Source: Odiellus spinosus (taxonomy: Eukaryota > Arthropoda > Arachnida > Opiliones > Phalangiidae). Taken from it: a DNA stretch of 64,000 bases. Made by a program: the position numbers and the translations under genes. Below the pieces are notes generated by a model. That model made no database searches, was not told the origin of the DNA, and worked only from the letters and a program-made list of their open reading frames with translations. The stretch is from contig CAWUCO010000291.1 of the NCBI GenBank assembly GCA_963920705.1, positions 2,170,001-2,234,000 of the forward strand, given 5' to 3'. Shown here piece by piece: positions 23,712 through 37,480 of the stretch (position 1 is its first letter; every line of letters begins with the position of its first letter).

Positions 23712-25147
23712 TTGGGAAATTTTTCGATCTATACTTGGTTGAAATTTTTCGATCTATACTTGGGTAATTTTTCGATCTATACTTGGGAACTTTTTGGATC
23801 TATACTTGGGAAATTTTTCGATCTATACTTGGGAAATTTTTCGATCTATACTTGGGAAATTTTTCGATCTATACTTGGGAAATTTTTCGATCTATACTTG
23901 GGAAATTTTTCGATCTATACTTGGGAAATTTTTGATCTATACTTGGGAAATGTTTCGATCTATACTTGGGAAATTTTTCGATCTATACTTGGGAAATTTT
24001 TGGATCTATACTTGGGAAATTTTTGGATCTATACTTGGGAAATTTTTAGATCTATACTTGAAAAAAATTTTGGATCTATACTTGGGAAATTTTTCGATCT
24101 ATACTTGGGAAATTTTCGATCTATACTTGGGTAATTTTTCGATCTATACTTGGGAAATTTTTGGATCTATACTTGGGAAATTTTTCGATCTATACTTGGG
24201 AGAAATTTTTCGATCTATAATTTGGGGGAAATTTTTCGATCTTTACTTGGGAAATTTTTGGATCTATACTTGGGATATTTTTGGATCTATACTTGGGAAA
24301 TTTTTGGATCTATACTTGGGAAATTTTTGGATCAATACTTGGGAAATTATAGGATCTATACTTGGGAAATTTTTGGATCTATACTTGGGAAATTTTTGAT
24401 CTATACTTGGGAAATGTTTCGATCTATACTTGGGAAATTTTTCGATCTATACTTGGTTGAAATTTTTCGATCTATACTTGGGTAATTTTTCGATCTATAC
24501 TTGGGAACTTTTTGGATCTATACTTGGGAAATTTTTCGATCTATACTTGGGAAATTTTTCGATCTATACTTGGGAAATTTTTCGATCTATACTTGGGAAA
24601 TTTTTCGATCTATACTTGGGAAATTTTTCGATCTATACTTGGGAAATTTTTGATCTATACTTGGGAAATGTTTCGATCTATACTTGGGAAATTTTTCGAT
24701 CTATACTTGGGAAATTTTTGGATCTATACTTGGGAAATTTTTGGATCTATACTTGGGAAATTTTTAGATCTATACTTGAAAAAAATTTTGGATCTATACT
24801 TGGGAAATTTTTCGATCTATACTTGGGAAATTTTCGATCTATACTTGGGTAATTTTTCGATCTATACTTGGGAAATTTTTGGATCTATACTTGGGAAATT
24901 TTTCGATCTATACTTGGGAGAAATTTTTCGATCTATAATTTGGGGGAAATTTTTCGATCTTTACTTGGGAAATTTTTGGATCTATACTTGGGATATTTTT
25001 GGATCTATACTTGGGAAATTTTTGGATCTATACTTGGGAAATTTTTGGATCAATACTTGGGAAATTATAGGATCTATACTTGGGAAATTTTTGGATCTAT
25101 ACTTGGGAAATTTTTGATCTATACTTGGGAAATGTTTCGATCTATAC
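23712..25147 (+). repeat. Tandem pair of 718-bp blocks
   Basis: 23,712-24,429 and 24,430-25,147 are near-identical blocks of 718 bp (31 monomers plus 5 bp from length variants). Shared markers in order: TTGGTTGAAA, GGGAACTTTTTGG, AAATGTTTCG, GAAAAAAATTTTGG, GGGAGAAATTTTTCG, TATAATTTGGGGGAAA, GGATATTTTTGG, GATCAATAC and AAATTATAGG. Very few if any differences are seen by eye, so the duplication is recent. Confidence 0.9.
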
Positions 25148-28100
25148 TTGGGAAATTTTTCGATCTATACTTGGGAAATTTTTGGATCTATACTTGGGAA
25201 ATTTTTGGATCTATACTTTGGAAATTTTTCGATCTATACTTGGGGAAAATTTTTCGATCTATACTTGGGGGAAATTTTTCGATCTATACTTGGGAAATTT
25301 TTCTATATATACTTGGGAAATTTTTGGATCTATACTTGGGAAATTTTTCGATCCATACTTGGGAAATTTTTGGATCTATACTTGGGAAATTTTTGGATCT
25401 ATACTTGGGAAATTTTTCGATCTATACTTGGGAAATTTTTCGATATATACTTGGGAAATTTTTGGATCTATACTTGGGAAATTTTTCGATCTATACTTGG
25501 GAAAATTTTCGATCTATACTTGGGAAATTTTTGGATCTATACTTGGGAAATTTTTGGATCTATAATTTGGGGGAAATTTTTCGATCTATACTTGGGAAAT
25601 TTTTCGATCTATACTTGGGAAATTTTTCGATCTATACTTGGGAAATTTTTCGATCTATACTTGGGAAATTTTTCGATCTATACTTGGGAAATTTTTCGAT
25701 CTATACTTGGGAAATTTTTCGATGTATACTTGGGAAATTTTTCGATCTATTCTTGGGAAATTTTTCGATCTATACTTGGGAAATTTTTAGATCTATACTT
25801 GAAAAACATTTTCGATCTATACTTGGGAAATTTTTCGATCTATACTAGGGAAATTTTTCGATCTATACTTGGGTAATTTTTCGATCTATACTTGGGAAAT
25901 TTTTGGATTTATACTTGGGAAATTTTTGGATACATACTTGGGAAATTTTTCGATCTATACTTGGGAAATTTTTCGATCTATACTTGGGTAATTTTTCGAT
26001 CTATACTTGGGAAATTTTTGGATCTATACTTGGGAAATTTTTCGATCTATACTTGGGAAATTTTTCGATCTATACTTGGGAAATTTTTGGATCTATACTT
26101 GGGAAATTTTTGGATCTATAATTTGGGGGAGATTTTTCGATCTATACTTGGGAAATTTTTCGATCTATACTTGGGAAATTTTTCGATCTATACTTGGGAA
26201 ATTTTTCGATCTATACTTGGGTAATTTTTCGATCTATACTTGGGAAATTTTTGGATCTATACTTGGGAAATTTTTCGATCTATACTTGGGAAAATTTTCG
26301 ATCTATACTTGGGAAATTTTTGGATCTATACTTGGGAAATTTTTGGATCTATAATTTGGGGGAGATTTTTCGATCTATACTTGGGAAATTTTTCGATCTA
26401 TACTTGGGAAATTTTTCGATCTATACTTGGGAAATTTTTCGATCTATACTTGGGAAATTTTTCGATCTATACTTGGGAAATTTTTCGATCTATACTTGGG
26501 AAATTTTTCGATGTATACTTGGGAAATTTTTCGATCTATTCTTGGGAAATTTTTCGATCTATACTTGGGAAATTTTTAGATCTATACTTGAAAAAAATTT
26601 TCGATCTATACTTGGGAAATTTTTCGATCTATACTTGGGAAATTTTTCGATCTATACATGGGTAATTTTTCGATCTATACTTGGGAAATTATTGGATTTA
26701 TACTTGGGAAATTTTTGGATATATACTTGGGAAATTTTTCGATCTATACTTGGGAAATTTTTCGATCTATACTTGGGTAATTTTTCGATCTATACTTGGG
26801 AAATTTTTGGATCTATACTTGGGAAATTTTTCGATCTATACTTGGGAAATTTTTCGATCTATACTTGGGAAATTTTTCGATCTATACTTGGGAAATTTTT
26901 CGATCTATACTTGGGAAATTTTCGATCTATACTTGGGAAATTTTTCGATCTATACTTGGGAAATTTTTCGATCTATACTTGGGAAATTTTTAGATCTATA
27001 CTTGGGAAATTTTTCGATCTATACTTATGAAATTTTTCGATCTATACCTGGAAAAATTTTGCATCTATACTTCGGAAATTTTTGGATCTATACTTGGGAA
27101 ATTTTTGGATTTATACTTGGGAAATTTTTCGATATATACTTGGGAAATTTTTGGATCTATACTTGGGAAATTTTTCGATCTATACTTGGGAAATTTTTCG
27201 ATCTAAACTTGGGAAATTTTTCGATCTATACTTGGGAAATTTTTCGATCTATACTTGGGATATTTTTGGATTTATACTTGGGAAATTTTTGGATCTATAC
27301 TTGGGAAATTTTTCGATATATACTTGGGAAATTTTTGGATCTATACTTGGGGATTTTTGGATCTATACTTTTGATATTTTTGGATCTATACTTGGGAAAT
27401 TTTTGGATCTATACTTGGGAAATTTTTGGATCTATACTTGGGAAATTTTTGGATCTATACTTGGGAAATTTTTGGATCTATACTTGGGAAATTTTTGATC
27501 TATACTTGGGAAATGTTTCGATCTATACTTGGGAAATTTTTCGATCTATACTTGGGAAATTTTTCGATCTATACTTGGGAAATTTTTCGATCTATACTTG
27601 GGAAATTTTTCGATCTATACTTGGGAAATTTTTCGATCTATACTTTGGAAATTTTTCGATCTATTCTTGGGAGAAATTTTTCGATCTATACTTGGGGGAA
27701 ATTTTTCGATCTATAGTTGGGTAATTTTTCGATCTATACTTGGAAAATTTTTGGATATATACTTGGGAAATTTTTGGATCTATACTTGGGAAATTTTTGG
27801 ATCTATACTTGGGAAATTTTTGGATCTATATTTGAGAAATTTTTGGATCTATACTTGGGAAATTTTTCGATCTATTCTTGGGAAATTTTTGGATCTATAC
27901 TTGGGAAATTTTTAGATCTATACTTGGGAAATATTTTTCGATCTATACTTGGGAAATTTTTCGATCTATACTTGGGTAATTTTTGGATCTATACTTGAGA
28001 AATTTATGGATCTATACTTGGAAAATTTTTGGATCTATACTTGGGAAATTTTTAGATCTATACTTGGGAAATTTTTGGATCTATACTTGGGAAATTTTTC

Positions 28101-31100
28101 GATATATACTTGGGAAATTTTTCGATCTATACTTGGGAAATTTTTCGATCTATACTTGGGAAATTCTTCGATCTATACTTGGGAAATTTTTGGATCTATA
28201 CTTGGGAAATTTTTGGATCTATACTTGGGAAATTTTTGGATCTATACTTGGGAAATTTTTCGATCTATACTTATGAAATTTTTCGATCTATACCTGGAAA
28301 AATTTTGCATCTATACTTCGGAAATTTTTGGATCTATACTTGGGAAATTTTTGGATTTATACTTGGGAAATTTTTCGATATATACTTGGGAAATTTTTGG
28401 ATCTATACTTGGGAAATTTTTCGATCTATACTTGGGAAATTTTTCGATCTATACTTGGGAAATTTTTCGATCTATACTTGGAAAATTTTTCGATCTATAC
28501 TTGGGATATTTTTGGATTTATACTTGGGAAATTTTTGGATCTATACTTGGGAAATTTTTCGATATATACTTGGGAAATTTTTGGATCTATACTTGGGAAA
28601 TTTTTCGATCTATACTTGGGAAATTTTTCGATCTATACTTGGGAAATTTTTCGATCTATACTTGGGAAATTTTTCGATCTATACTTGGGATATTTTTGGA
28701 TTTATACTTGGGAAATTTTTGGATCTATACTTGGGAAATTTTTCGATATATACTTGGGAAATTTTTGGATCTATACTTGGGAAATTTTTGGATATATACT
28801 TTTGATATTTTTGGATCTATACTTGGGAAATTTTTGGATCTATACTTGGGAAATTTTTGGATTTATACTTGGGAAATTTTTCGATATATACTTGGGAAAT
28901 TTTTCGATCTATACTTGGTTGAAATTTTTCGATCTATACTTGGGTAATTTTTCGATCTATACTTGGGAACTTTTTGGATCTATACTTGGGAAATTTTTCG
29001 ATCTATACTTGGGAAATTTTTCGATCTATACTTGGGAAATTTTTCGATCTATACTTGGGAAATTTTTCGATCTATACTTGGGAAATTTTTGATCTATACT
29101 TGGGAAATGTTTCGATCTATACTTGGGAAATTTTTCGATCTATACTTGGGAAATTTTTGGATCTATACTTGGGAAATTTTTCGATCTATACTTGGGTAAT
29201 TTTTCGATCTATACTTGGGAAATTTTTGGATCTATACTTGGGAAATTTTTGGATCTATATTTGGGAAATTTTTGGATCTATACTTGGGAAATTTTTGGAT
29301 CTATACTTGGGAAATTTTTGGTTCTATACTTGGGAAATTTTTGGATCTATACTTGAGAAATTTTTGGATCTATACTTGGGAAAATTTTTGGATCTATACT
29401 TGGGAAATTTTTCGATCTATTCTTGGGAAATTTTTAGATCTATACTTGAAAAAATTTTCGATCTATACTTGGGAAATTTTTCGATCTATACTTGGGAAAT
29501 TTTTCGATCTATACTTGGGTAATTTTTCGATCTATACTTGGGAAATTTTTGGATTTATACTTGGGAAATTTTTGGATATATACTTGGGAAATTTTTCGAT
29601 CTATACTTGGTTGAAATTTTTCGATCTATACTTGGGTAATTTTTCGATCTATACTTGGGAACTTTTTGGATCTATACTTGGGAAATTTTTCGATCTATAC
29701 TTGGGAAATTTTTCGATCTATACTTGGGAAATTTTTCGATCTATACTTGGGAAATTTTTCGATCTATACTTGGGAAATTTTGGATCTATACTTGGGAAAT
29801 GTTTCGATCTATACTTGGGAAATTTTTCGATCTATACTTGGGAAATTTTTGGATCTATACTTGGGAAATTTTTGGATCTATACTTGGGAAATTTTTAGAT
29901 CTATACTTGAAAAAAATTTTGGATCTATACTTGGGAAATTTTTCGATCTATACTTGGGAAATTTTTCGATCTATACTTGGGTAATTTTTCGATCTATACT
30001 TGGGAAATTTTTGGATCTATACTTGGGAAATTTTTCGATCTATACTTGGGAGAAATTTTTCGATCTATAATTTGGGGGAAATTTTTCGATCTTTACTTGG
30101 GAAATTTTTGGATCTATACTTGGGAAATTTTTGGATCTATACTTTTGATATTTTTGGATCTATACTTGGGAAATTTTTGGATCTATACTTGGGAAATTTT
30201 TGGATCAATACTTGGGAAATTATAGGATCTATACTTGGGAAATTTTTGGATCTATACTTGGGAAATTTTTGATCTATACTTGGGAAATGTTTCGATCTAT
30301 ACTTGGGAAATTTTTCGATCTATACTTGGGAAATTTTTGGATCTATACTTGGGAAATTTTTGGATCTATACTTTGGAAATTTTTCGATCTATACTTGGGG
30401 GAAATTTTTCGATCTATACTTGGGGGAAATTTTTCGATCTATACTTGGGTAATTTTTCGATCTATACTTGGGAAATTTTTGGATCTATACTTGGGAAATT
30501 TTTGGATCTATACTTGGGAAATTTTTGGATCTATACTTGGGAAATTTTTGGATCTATACTTGAGAAATTTTTGGATCTATACTTGGGAAAATTTTTGGAT
30601 CTATACTTGGGAAATTTTTAGATCTATACTTGGGAAATTTTTGGATCTATACTTGGGAAATTTTTCGATATATACTTGGGAAATTTTTGGATCTATACTT
30701 GGGAAATTTTTCGATCCATACTTGGGAAATTTTTCGATCTATACTTGGGAAATTTTTGGATCTATACTTGGGAAATTTTTGGATCTATACTTGGGAAATT
30801 TCTCGATCTATACTTGGGAAATTTTTCGATATATACTTGGAAATTTTTGGATCTATACTTGGGAAATTTTTCGATCTATACTTGGGAAAATTTTCGATCT
30901 ATACTTAGGAAATTTTTGGATCTATACTTGGGAAATTTTTGGATCTATAATTTGGGGAAAATTTTTCGATCTATACTTGGGAAATTTTTCGATCTATACT
31001 TAGGAAATTTTTCGATCTATACTTGGGAAATTTTTCGATCTATACTTGGGAAATTTTTCGATCTATACTTGGGAAATTTTTCGATGTATACTTGGGAAAT

Positions 31101-33477
31101 TTTTCGATCTATTCTTGGGAAATTTGTCGATCTATACTTGGGAAATTTTTAGATCTATACTTGAAAAACATTTTCGATCTATACTTGGGAAATTTTTCGA
31201 TCTATACTTGGGAAATTTTTCGATCTATACTTGGGTAATTTTTCGATCTATACTTGGGAAATTTTTGGATTTATACTTGGGAAATTTTTGGATATATACT
31301 TGGGAAATTTTTCGATCTATACTTGGGAAATTTTTCGATCTATACTTGGGTAATTTTTCGATCTATACTTGGGAAATTTTTGGATCTATACTTGGGAAAT
31401 TTTTCGATCTATACTTGGGAAATTTTTCGATCTATACTTGGGAAAATTTTCGATCTATACTTGGGAAATTTTTGGATCTATACTTGGGAAATTTTTGGAT
31501 CTATAATTTGGGGGAAATTTTTCGATCTATACTTGGGAAATTTTTCGATCTATTCTTGGGAAATTTTTCGATCTATACTTGGGAAATTTTTCGATCTATA
31601 CTTGGGAAATTTTTCGATCTATACTTGGGAAATTTTTCGATCTATACTTGGGAAATTTTTCGATCTATACTTGGGAAATTTTTCGATGTATACTTGGGAA
31701 ATTTTTCGATCTATTCTTGGGAAATTTTTCGATCTATACTTGGGAAATTTTTAGATCTATACTTGAAAAAAATTTTCGATCTATACTTGGTAAATTTTTC
31801 GATCTATACTTGGGAAATTTTTCGATCTATACATGGGTAATTTTTCGATCTATACTTGGGAAATTTTTGGATTTATACTTGGGAAATTTTTGGATATATA
31901 CTTGGGAAATTTTTCGATCTATACTTGGGAAATTTTTCGATCTATACTTGGGTAATTTTTCGATCTATACTTGGGAAATTTTTCGATCTATACTTGGGAA
32001 ATTTTTCGATCTATACTTGGGAAATTTTTCGATCTATACTTGGGAAATTTTTCGATCTATACTTGGGAAATTTTTCGATCTATACTTGGGAAATTTTCGA
32101 TCTATACTTGGGAAATTTTTCGATCTATACTTGGGAAATTTTTCGATCTATACTTGGGAAATTTTTAGATCTATACTTGGGAAATTTTTCGATCTATACT
32201 TATGAAATTTTTCGATCTATACCTGGAAAAATTTTGCATCTATACTTCGGAAATTTTTGGATCTATACTTGGGAAATTTTTGGATTTATACTTGGGAAAT
32301 TTTTCGATATATACTTGGGAAATTTTTGGATCTATACTTGGGAAATTTTTCGATCTCTACTTGGGAAATTTTTCGATCTATACTTGGGATATTTTTGGAT
32401 TTATACTTGGGAAATTTTTGGATCTATACTTGGGAAATTTTTCGATATATACTTGGGAAATTTTTGGATCTATACTTGGGGATTTTTGGATCTATACTTT
32501 TGATATTTTTGGATCTATACTTGGGAAATTTTTGGATCTATACTTGGGAAATTTTTAGATCTATACTTGGGAAATATTTTTCGATCTATACTTGGGAAAT
32601 TTTTCGATCTATACTTGGGTAATTTTTGGATCTATACTTGAGAAATTTATGGATTTATACTTGGGAAATTTTTGGATCTATACTTGGGAAATTTTTCGAT
32701 ATATACTTGGGAAATTTTTGGATCTATACTTGGGAAATTTTTGGATCTATACTTTTGATATTTTTGGATCTATACTTGGGAAATTTTTGGATCTATACTT
32801 GGGAAATTTTTGGATCAATACTTGGGAAATTTTTGGATCTATACTTGGGAAATTTTTGGATCTATACTTGGGAAATTTTTGGATCTATACTTGGGAAATT
32901 TTTGATCTATACTTGGGAAATTTTTCGATCTATACTTGGGAAATTTTTCGATCTATACTTGGGAAATTTTTGGATCTATACTTGGGAAATTTTTAGATCT
33001 ATACTTGGGTAATTTTTCGATCTATACTTGGGAAATTTTTTTATCTATACTTGGGAAATTTTTCGATCTATACTTGGGAAATTTTACGATCTATACTTGG
33101 GAATTTTTCGATCTATACTTGGGAAATTTTTCGATCTATACTTGGGTAATTTTTGGATCTATACTTGAGAAATTTATGGATCTATACTTGGGAAAATTTT
33201 TGGATCTATACTTGGGAAATTTTTAGATCTATACTTGGGAAATTTTTGGATCTATACTTGGGAAATTTTTCGATATATACTTGGGAAATTTTTGGATCTA
33301 TACTTGGGAAATTTTTCGATCTATACTTGGGAAATTCTTCGATCTATACTTGGGAAATTTTTGGATCTATACTTGGGAAATTTTTGGATCTATACTTGGG
33401 AAATTTTTGGATCTATACTTGGGAAATTTTTCGATCTATACTTATGAAATTTTTCGATCTATACCTGGAAAAATTTT
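25148..33477 (+). repeat. CG/GG satellite holding most of two ~5.17-kb superunits
   Basis: A long-range repeat with an offset of about 5.13-5.18 kb links about 24.5-28.6 kb with 29.65-33.7 kb. The rare marker GAGAAATTTATGG ends at 28,009 and 33,179 (5,170 bp apart). GCATCTATACTTCGG at 27,061 and 32,236 (5,175) and at 28,306 and 33,477 (5,171) agrees, as do the TTGGGGATTTTTGG monomers at about 27,348 and 32,477. Smaller internal repeats of the TATAATTTGGGGG block lie near 25,560, 26,109 and 26,349. No gene is visible. Confidence 0.85.
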
Positions 33478-36400
33478 GCATCTATACTTCGGAAATTTTT
33501 GGATCTATACTTGGGAAATTTTTGGATTTATACTTGGGAAATTTTTCGATATATACTTGGGAAATTTTTGGATCTATACTTGGGAAATTTTTCGATCTAT
33601 ACTTGGGAAATTTTTCGATCTATACTTGGGAAATTTTTCGATCTATACTTGGGAAATTTTTTGATCTATACTTGGGATATTTTTGGATTTATACTTGGGA
33701 AATTTTTGGATCTATACTTGGGAAATTTTTCGATATATACTTGGGAAATTTTTGGATCTATACTTGGGAAATTTTTGGATCTATACTTTTGATATTTTTG
33801 GATCTATACTTGGGAAATTTTTGGATCTATACATGGGAAATTTTTGGATCAATACTTGGGAAATTTTTGGATCTATACTTGGGAAATTTTTGGATCTATA
33901 CTTGGGAAATTTTTGGATCTATACTTGGGAAATTTTTGATCTATACTTGGGAAATTTTTCGATCTATACTTGGGAAATTTTTCGATCTATACTTGGGAAA
34001 TTTTTCGATCTATACTTTGGAAATTTTTGGATCAATACTTGGGAAATTTTTGGATCTATACTTGGGAAATGTTTCGATCTATACTTGGGAAATTTTTCGA
34101 TCTATACTTGGGAAATTTTTCGATCTATACTTGGGAAATTTTTCGATCTATACTTGGGAAATTTTTCGATCTATACTTGGGAAATTTTTCGATCTATACT
34201 TTGGAAGTTTTTCGATCTATTCTTGGGAGAAATTTTTCGATCTATACTTGGGGGAAATTTTTCGATCTATAGTTGGGTAATTTTTCGATCTATACTTGGA
34301 AATTTTTGGATATATACTTGGGAAATTTTTGGATCTATACTTGAGAAATTTTTGGATCTATACTTGGGAAATTTTTCGATCTATTCTTGGGAAATTTTTG
34401 GATCTATACTTGGGAAATTTTTAGATCTATACTTGGGAAATATTTTTCGATCTATACTTGGGAAATTTTTCGATCTATACTTGGGTAATTTTTGGATCTA
34501 TACTTGAGAAATTTTTGGATCTATACTTGGGAAAATTTTTGGATCTATACTTGGGAAATTTTTAGATCTATACTTGGGAAATTTTTGGATCTATACTTGG
34601 GAAATTTTTCGATATATACTTGGGAAATTTTTGGATCTATACTTGGGAAATTTTTCGATCTATACTTGGGAAATTTTTCGATCTATACTTGGGAAATTTT
34701 TGGATCTATACTATGGAAATTTTTGGATCTATACTTGGGAAATTTTTGGATCTATACTTGGGAAATTTTTGGATCTATACTTGGGAAATTTTTCGATATA
34801 TACTTGGGAAATTTTTGGATCTATACTTGGGAAATTTTTCGATCTATACTTGGGAAATTTTTCGATCTATACTTGGGAAATTTTTCGATCTATACTTGGG
34901 AAATTTTTCGATCTATACTTGGGAAATTTTTCGATCTATACTTGGGAAATTTTTCGATGTATACTTGGGAAATTTTTCGATCTATGCTTGGGAAATTTTT
35001 CGATCTATACTTGGGAAATTTTTCGATCTATACTTGGGAAATTTTTCGATCTATACTTTGGAAATTTTTCGATCTATTCTTGGGAGAAATTTTTCGATCT
35101 ATACTTGGGGGAAATTTTTCGATCTATAGTTGGGTAATTTTTCGATCTATACTTGGAAAATTTTTGGATATATACTTGGGAAATTTTTGGATCTATACTT
35201 GGGAAATTTTTGGATCTATACTTGGGAAATTTTTGGATCTATACTTTGGAAATTTTTGGATTTATACTTGGGTAATTTTTCGATCTATACTTGGGAAATT
35301 TTTCGATCTATACTTGGGAAATTTTTGGATTTATACTTGGGAAATTTTTCGATATATACTTGGGAAATTTTTGGATCTATACTTGGGAAATTTTTCGATC
35401 TATACTTGGGAAATTTTTCGATCTATACTTGGGAAATTTTTCGATCTATACTTGGGAAATTTTTTGATCTATACTTGGGATATTTTTGGATTTATACTTG
35501 GGAAATTTTTGGATCTATACTTGGGAAATTTTTCGATATATACTTGGGAAATTTTTGGATCTATACTTGGGAAATTTTTGGATCTATACTTTTGATATTT
35601 TTGGATCTATACTTGGGAAATTTTTGGATCTATACATGGGAAATTTTTGGATCAATACTTGGGAAATTTTTGGATCTATACTTGGGAAATTTTTGGATCT
35701 ATACTTGGGAAATTTTTGCATCTATACTTCGGAAATTTTTGGATCTATACTTGGGAAATTTTTGGATTTATACTTGGGAAATTTTTCGATATATACTTGG
35801 GAAATTTTTGGATCTATACTTGGGAAATTTTTCGATCTATACTTGGGAAATTTTTCGATCTATACTTGGGAAATTTTTCGATCTATACTTGGGAAATTTT
35901 TTGATCTATACTTGGGATATTTTTGGATTTATACTTGGGAAATTTTTGGATCTATACTTGGGAAATTTTTCGATATATACTTGGGAAATTTTTGGATCTA
36001 TACTTGGGAAATTTTTGGATCTATACTTTTGATATTTTTGGATCTATACTTGGGAAATTTTTGGATCTATACATGGGAAATTTTTGGATCAATACTTGGG
36101 AAATTTTTGGATCTATACTTGGGAAATTTTTGGATCTATACTTGGGAAATTTTTGGATCTATACTTGGGAAATTTTTGATCTATACTTGGGAAATTTTTC
36201 GATCTATACTTGGGAAATTTTTCGATCTATACTTGGGAAATTTTTCGATCTATACTTTGGAAATTTTTGGATCAATACTTGGGAAATTTTTGGATCTATA
36301 CTTGGGAAATGTTTCGATCTATACTTGGGAAATTTTTCGATCTATACTTGGGAAATTTTTCGATCTATACTTGGGAAATTTTTCGATCTATACTTGGGAA

Positions 36401-37480
36401 ATTTTTCGATCTATACTTGGGAAATTTTTCGATCTATACTTTGGAAGTTTTTCGATCTATTCTTGGGAGAAATTTTTCGATCTATACTTGGGGGAAATTT
36501 TTCGATCTATAGTTGGGTAATTTTTCGATCTATACTTGGAAATTTTTGGATATATACTTGGGAAATTTTTGGATCTATACTTGAGAAATTTTTGGATCTA
36601 TACTTGGGAAATTTTTCGATCTATTCTTGGGAAATTTTTGGATCTATACTTGGGAAATTTTTAGATCTATACTTGGGAAATATTTTTCGATCTATACTTG
36701 GGAAATTTTTCGATCTATACTTGGGTAATTTTTGGATCTATACTTGAGAAATTTTTGGATCTATACTTGGGAAAATTTTTGGATCTATACTTGGGAAATT
36801 TTTAGATCTATACTTGGGAAATTTTTGGATCTATACTTGGGAAATTTTTCGATATATACTTGGGAAATTTTTGGATCTATACTTGGGAAATTTTTCGATC
36901 TATACTTGGGAAATTTTTCGATCTATACTTGGGAAATTTTTGGATCTATACTATGGAAATTTTTGGATCTATACTTGGGAAATTTTTGGATCTATACTTG
37001 GGAAATTTTTGGATCTATACTTGGGAAATTTTTCGATATATACTTGGGAAATTTTTGGATCTATACTTGGGAAATTTTTCGATCTATACTTGGGAAATTT
37101 TTCGATCTATACTTGGGAAATTTTTCGATCTATACTTGGGAAATTTTTCGATCTATACTTGGGAAATTTTTCGATCTATACTTGGGAAATTTTTCGATGT
37201 ATACTTGGGAAATTTTTCGATCTATGCTTGGGAAATTTTTCGATCTATACTTGGGAAATTTTTCGATCTATACTTGGGAAATTTTTCGATCTATACTTTG
37301 GAAATTTTTCGATCTATTCTTGGGAGAAATTTTTCGATCTATACTTGGGGGAAATTTTTCGATCTATAGTTGGGTAATTTTTCGATCTATACTTGGAAAA
37401 TTTTTGGATATATACTTGGGAAATTTTTGGATCTATACTTGGGAAATTTTTGGATCTATACTTGGGAAATTTTTGGATCT
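33478..37480 (+). repeat. HOR with 2,240-bp offset
   Basis: 33,478-35,240 recurs at 35,718-37,480 with a constant 2,240-bp offset. Both copies begin at a GCATCTATACTTCGG monomer and share TATACATGGGAAA, TACTTTGGAAGTTTTTCG, the 22-bp TACTTGGAAATTTTTGG, TACTATGGAAA and CGATCTATGC in order. The gap 35,241-35,717 holds a further partial copy of the left part, at a 437-bp (19-monomer) offset from the second copy. Confidence 0.88.
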
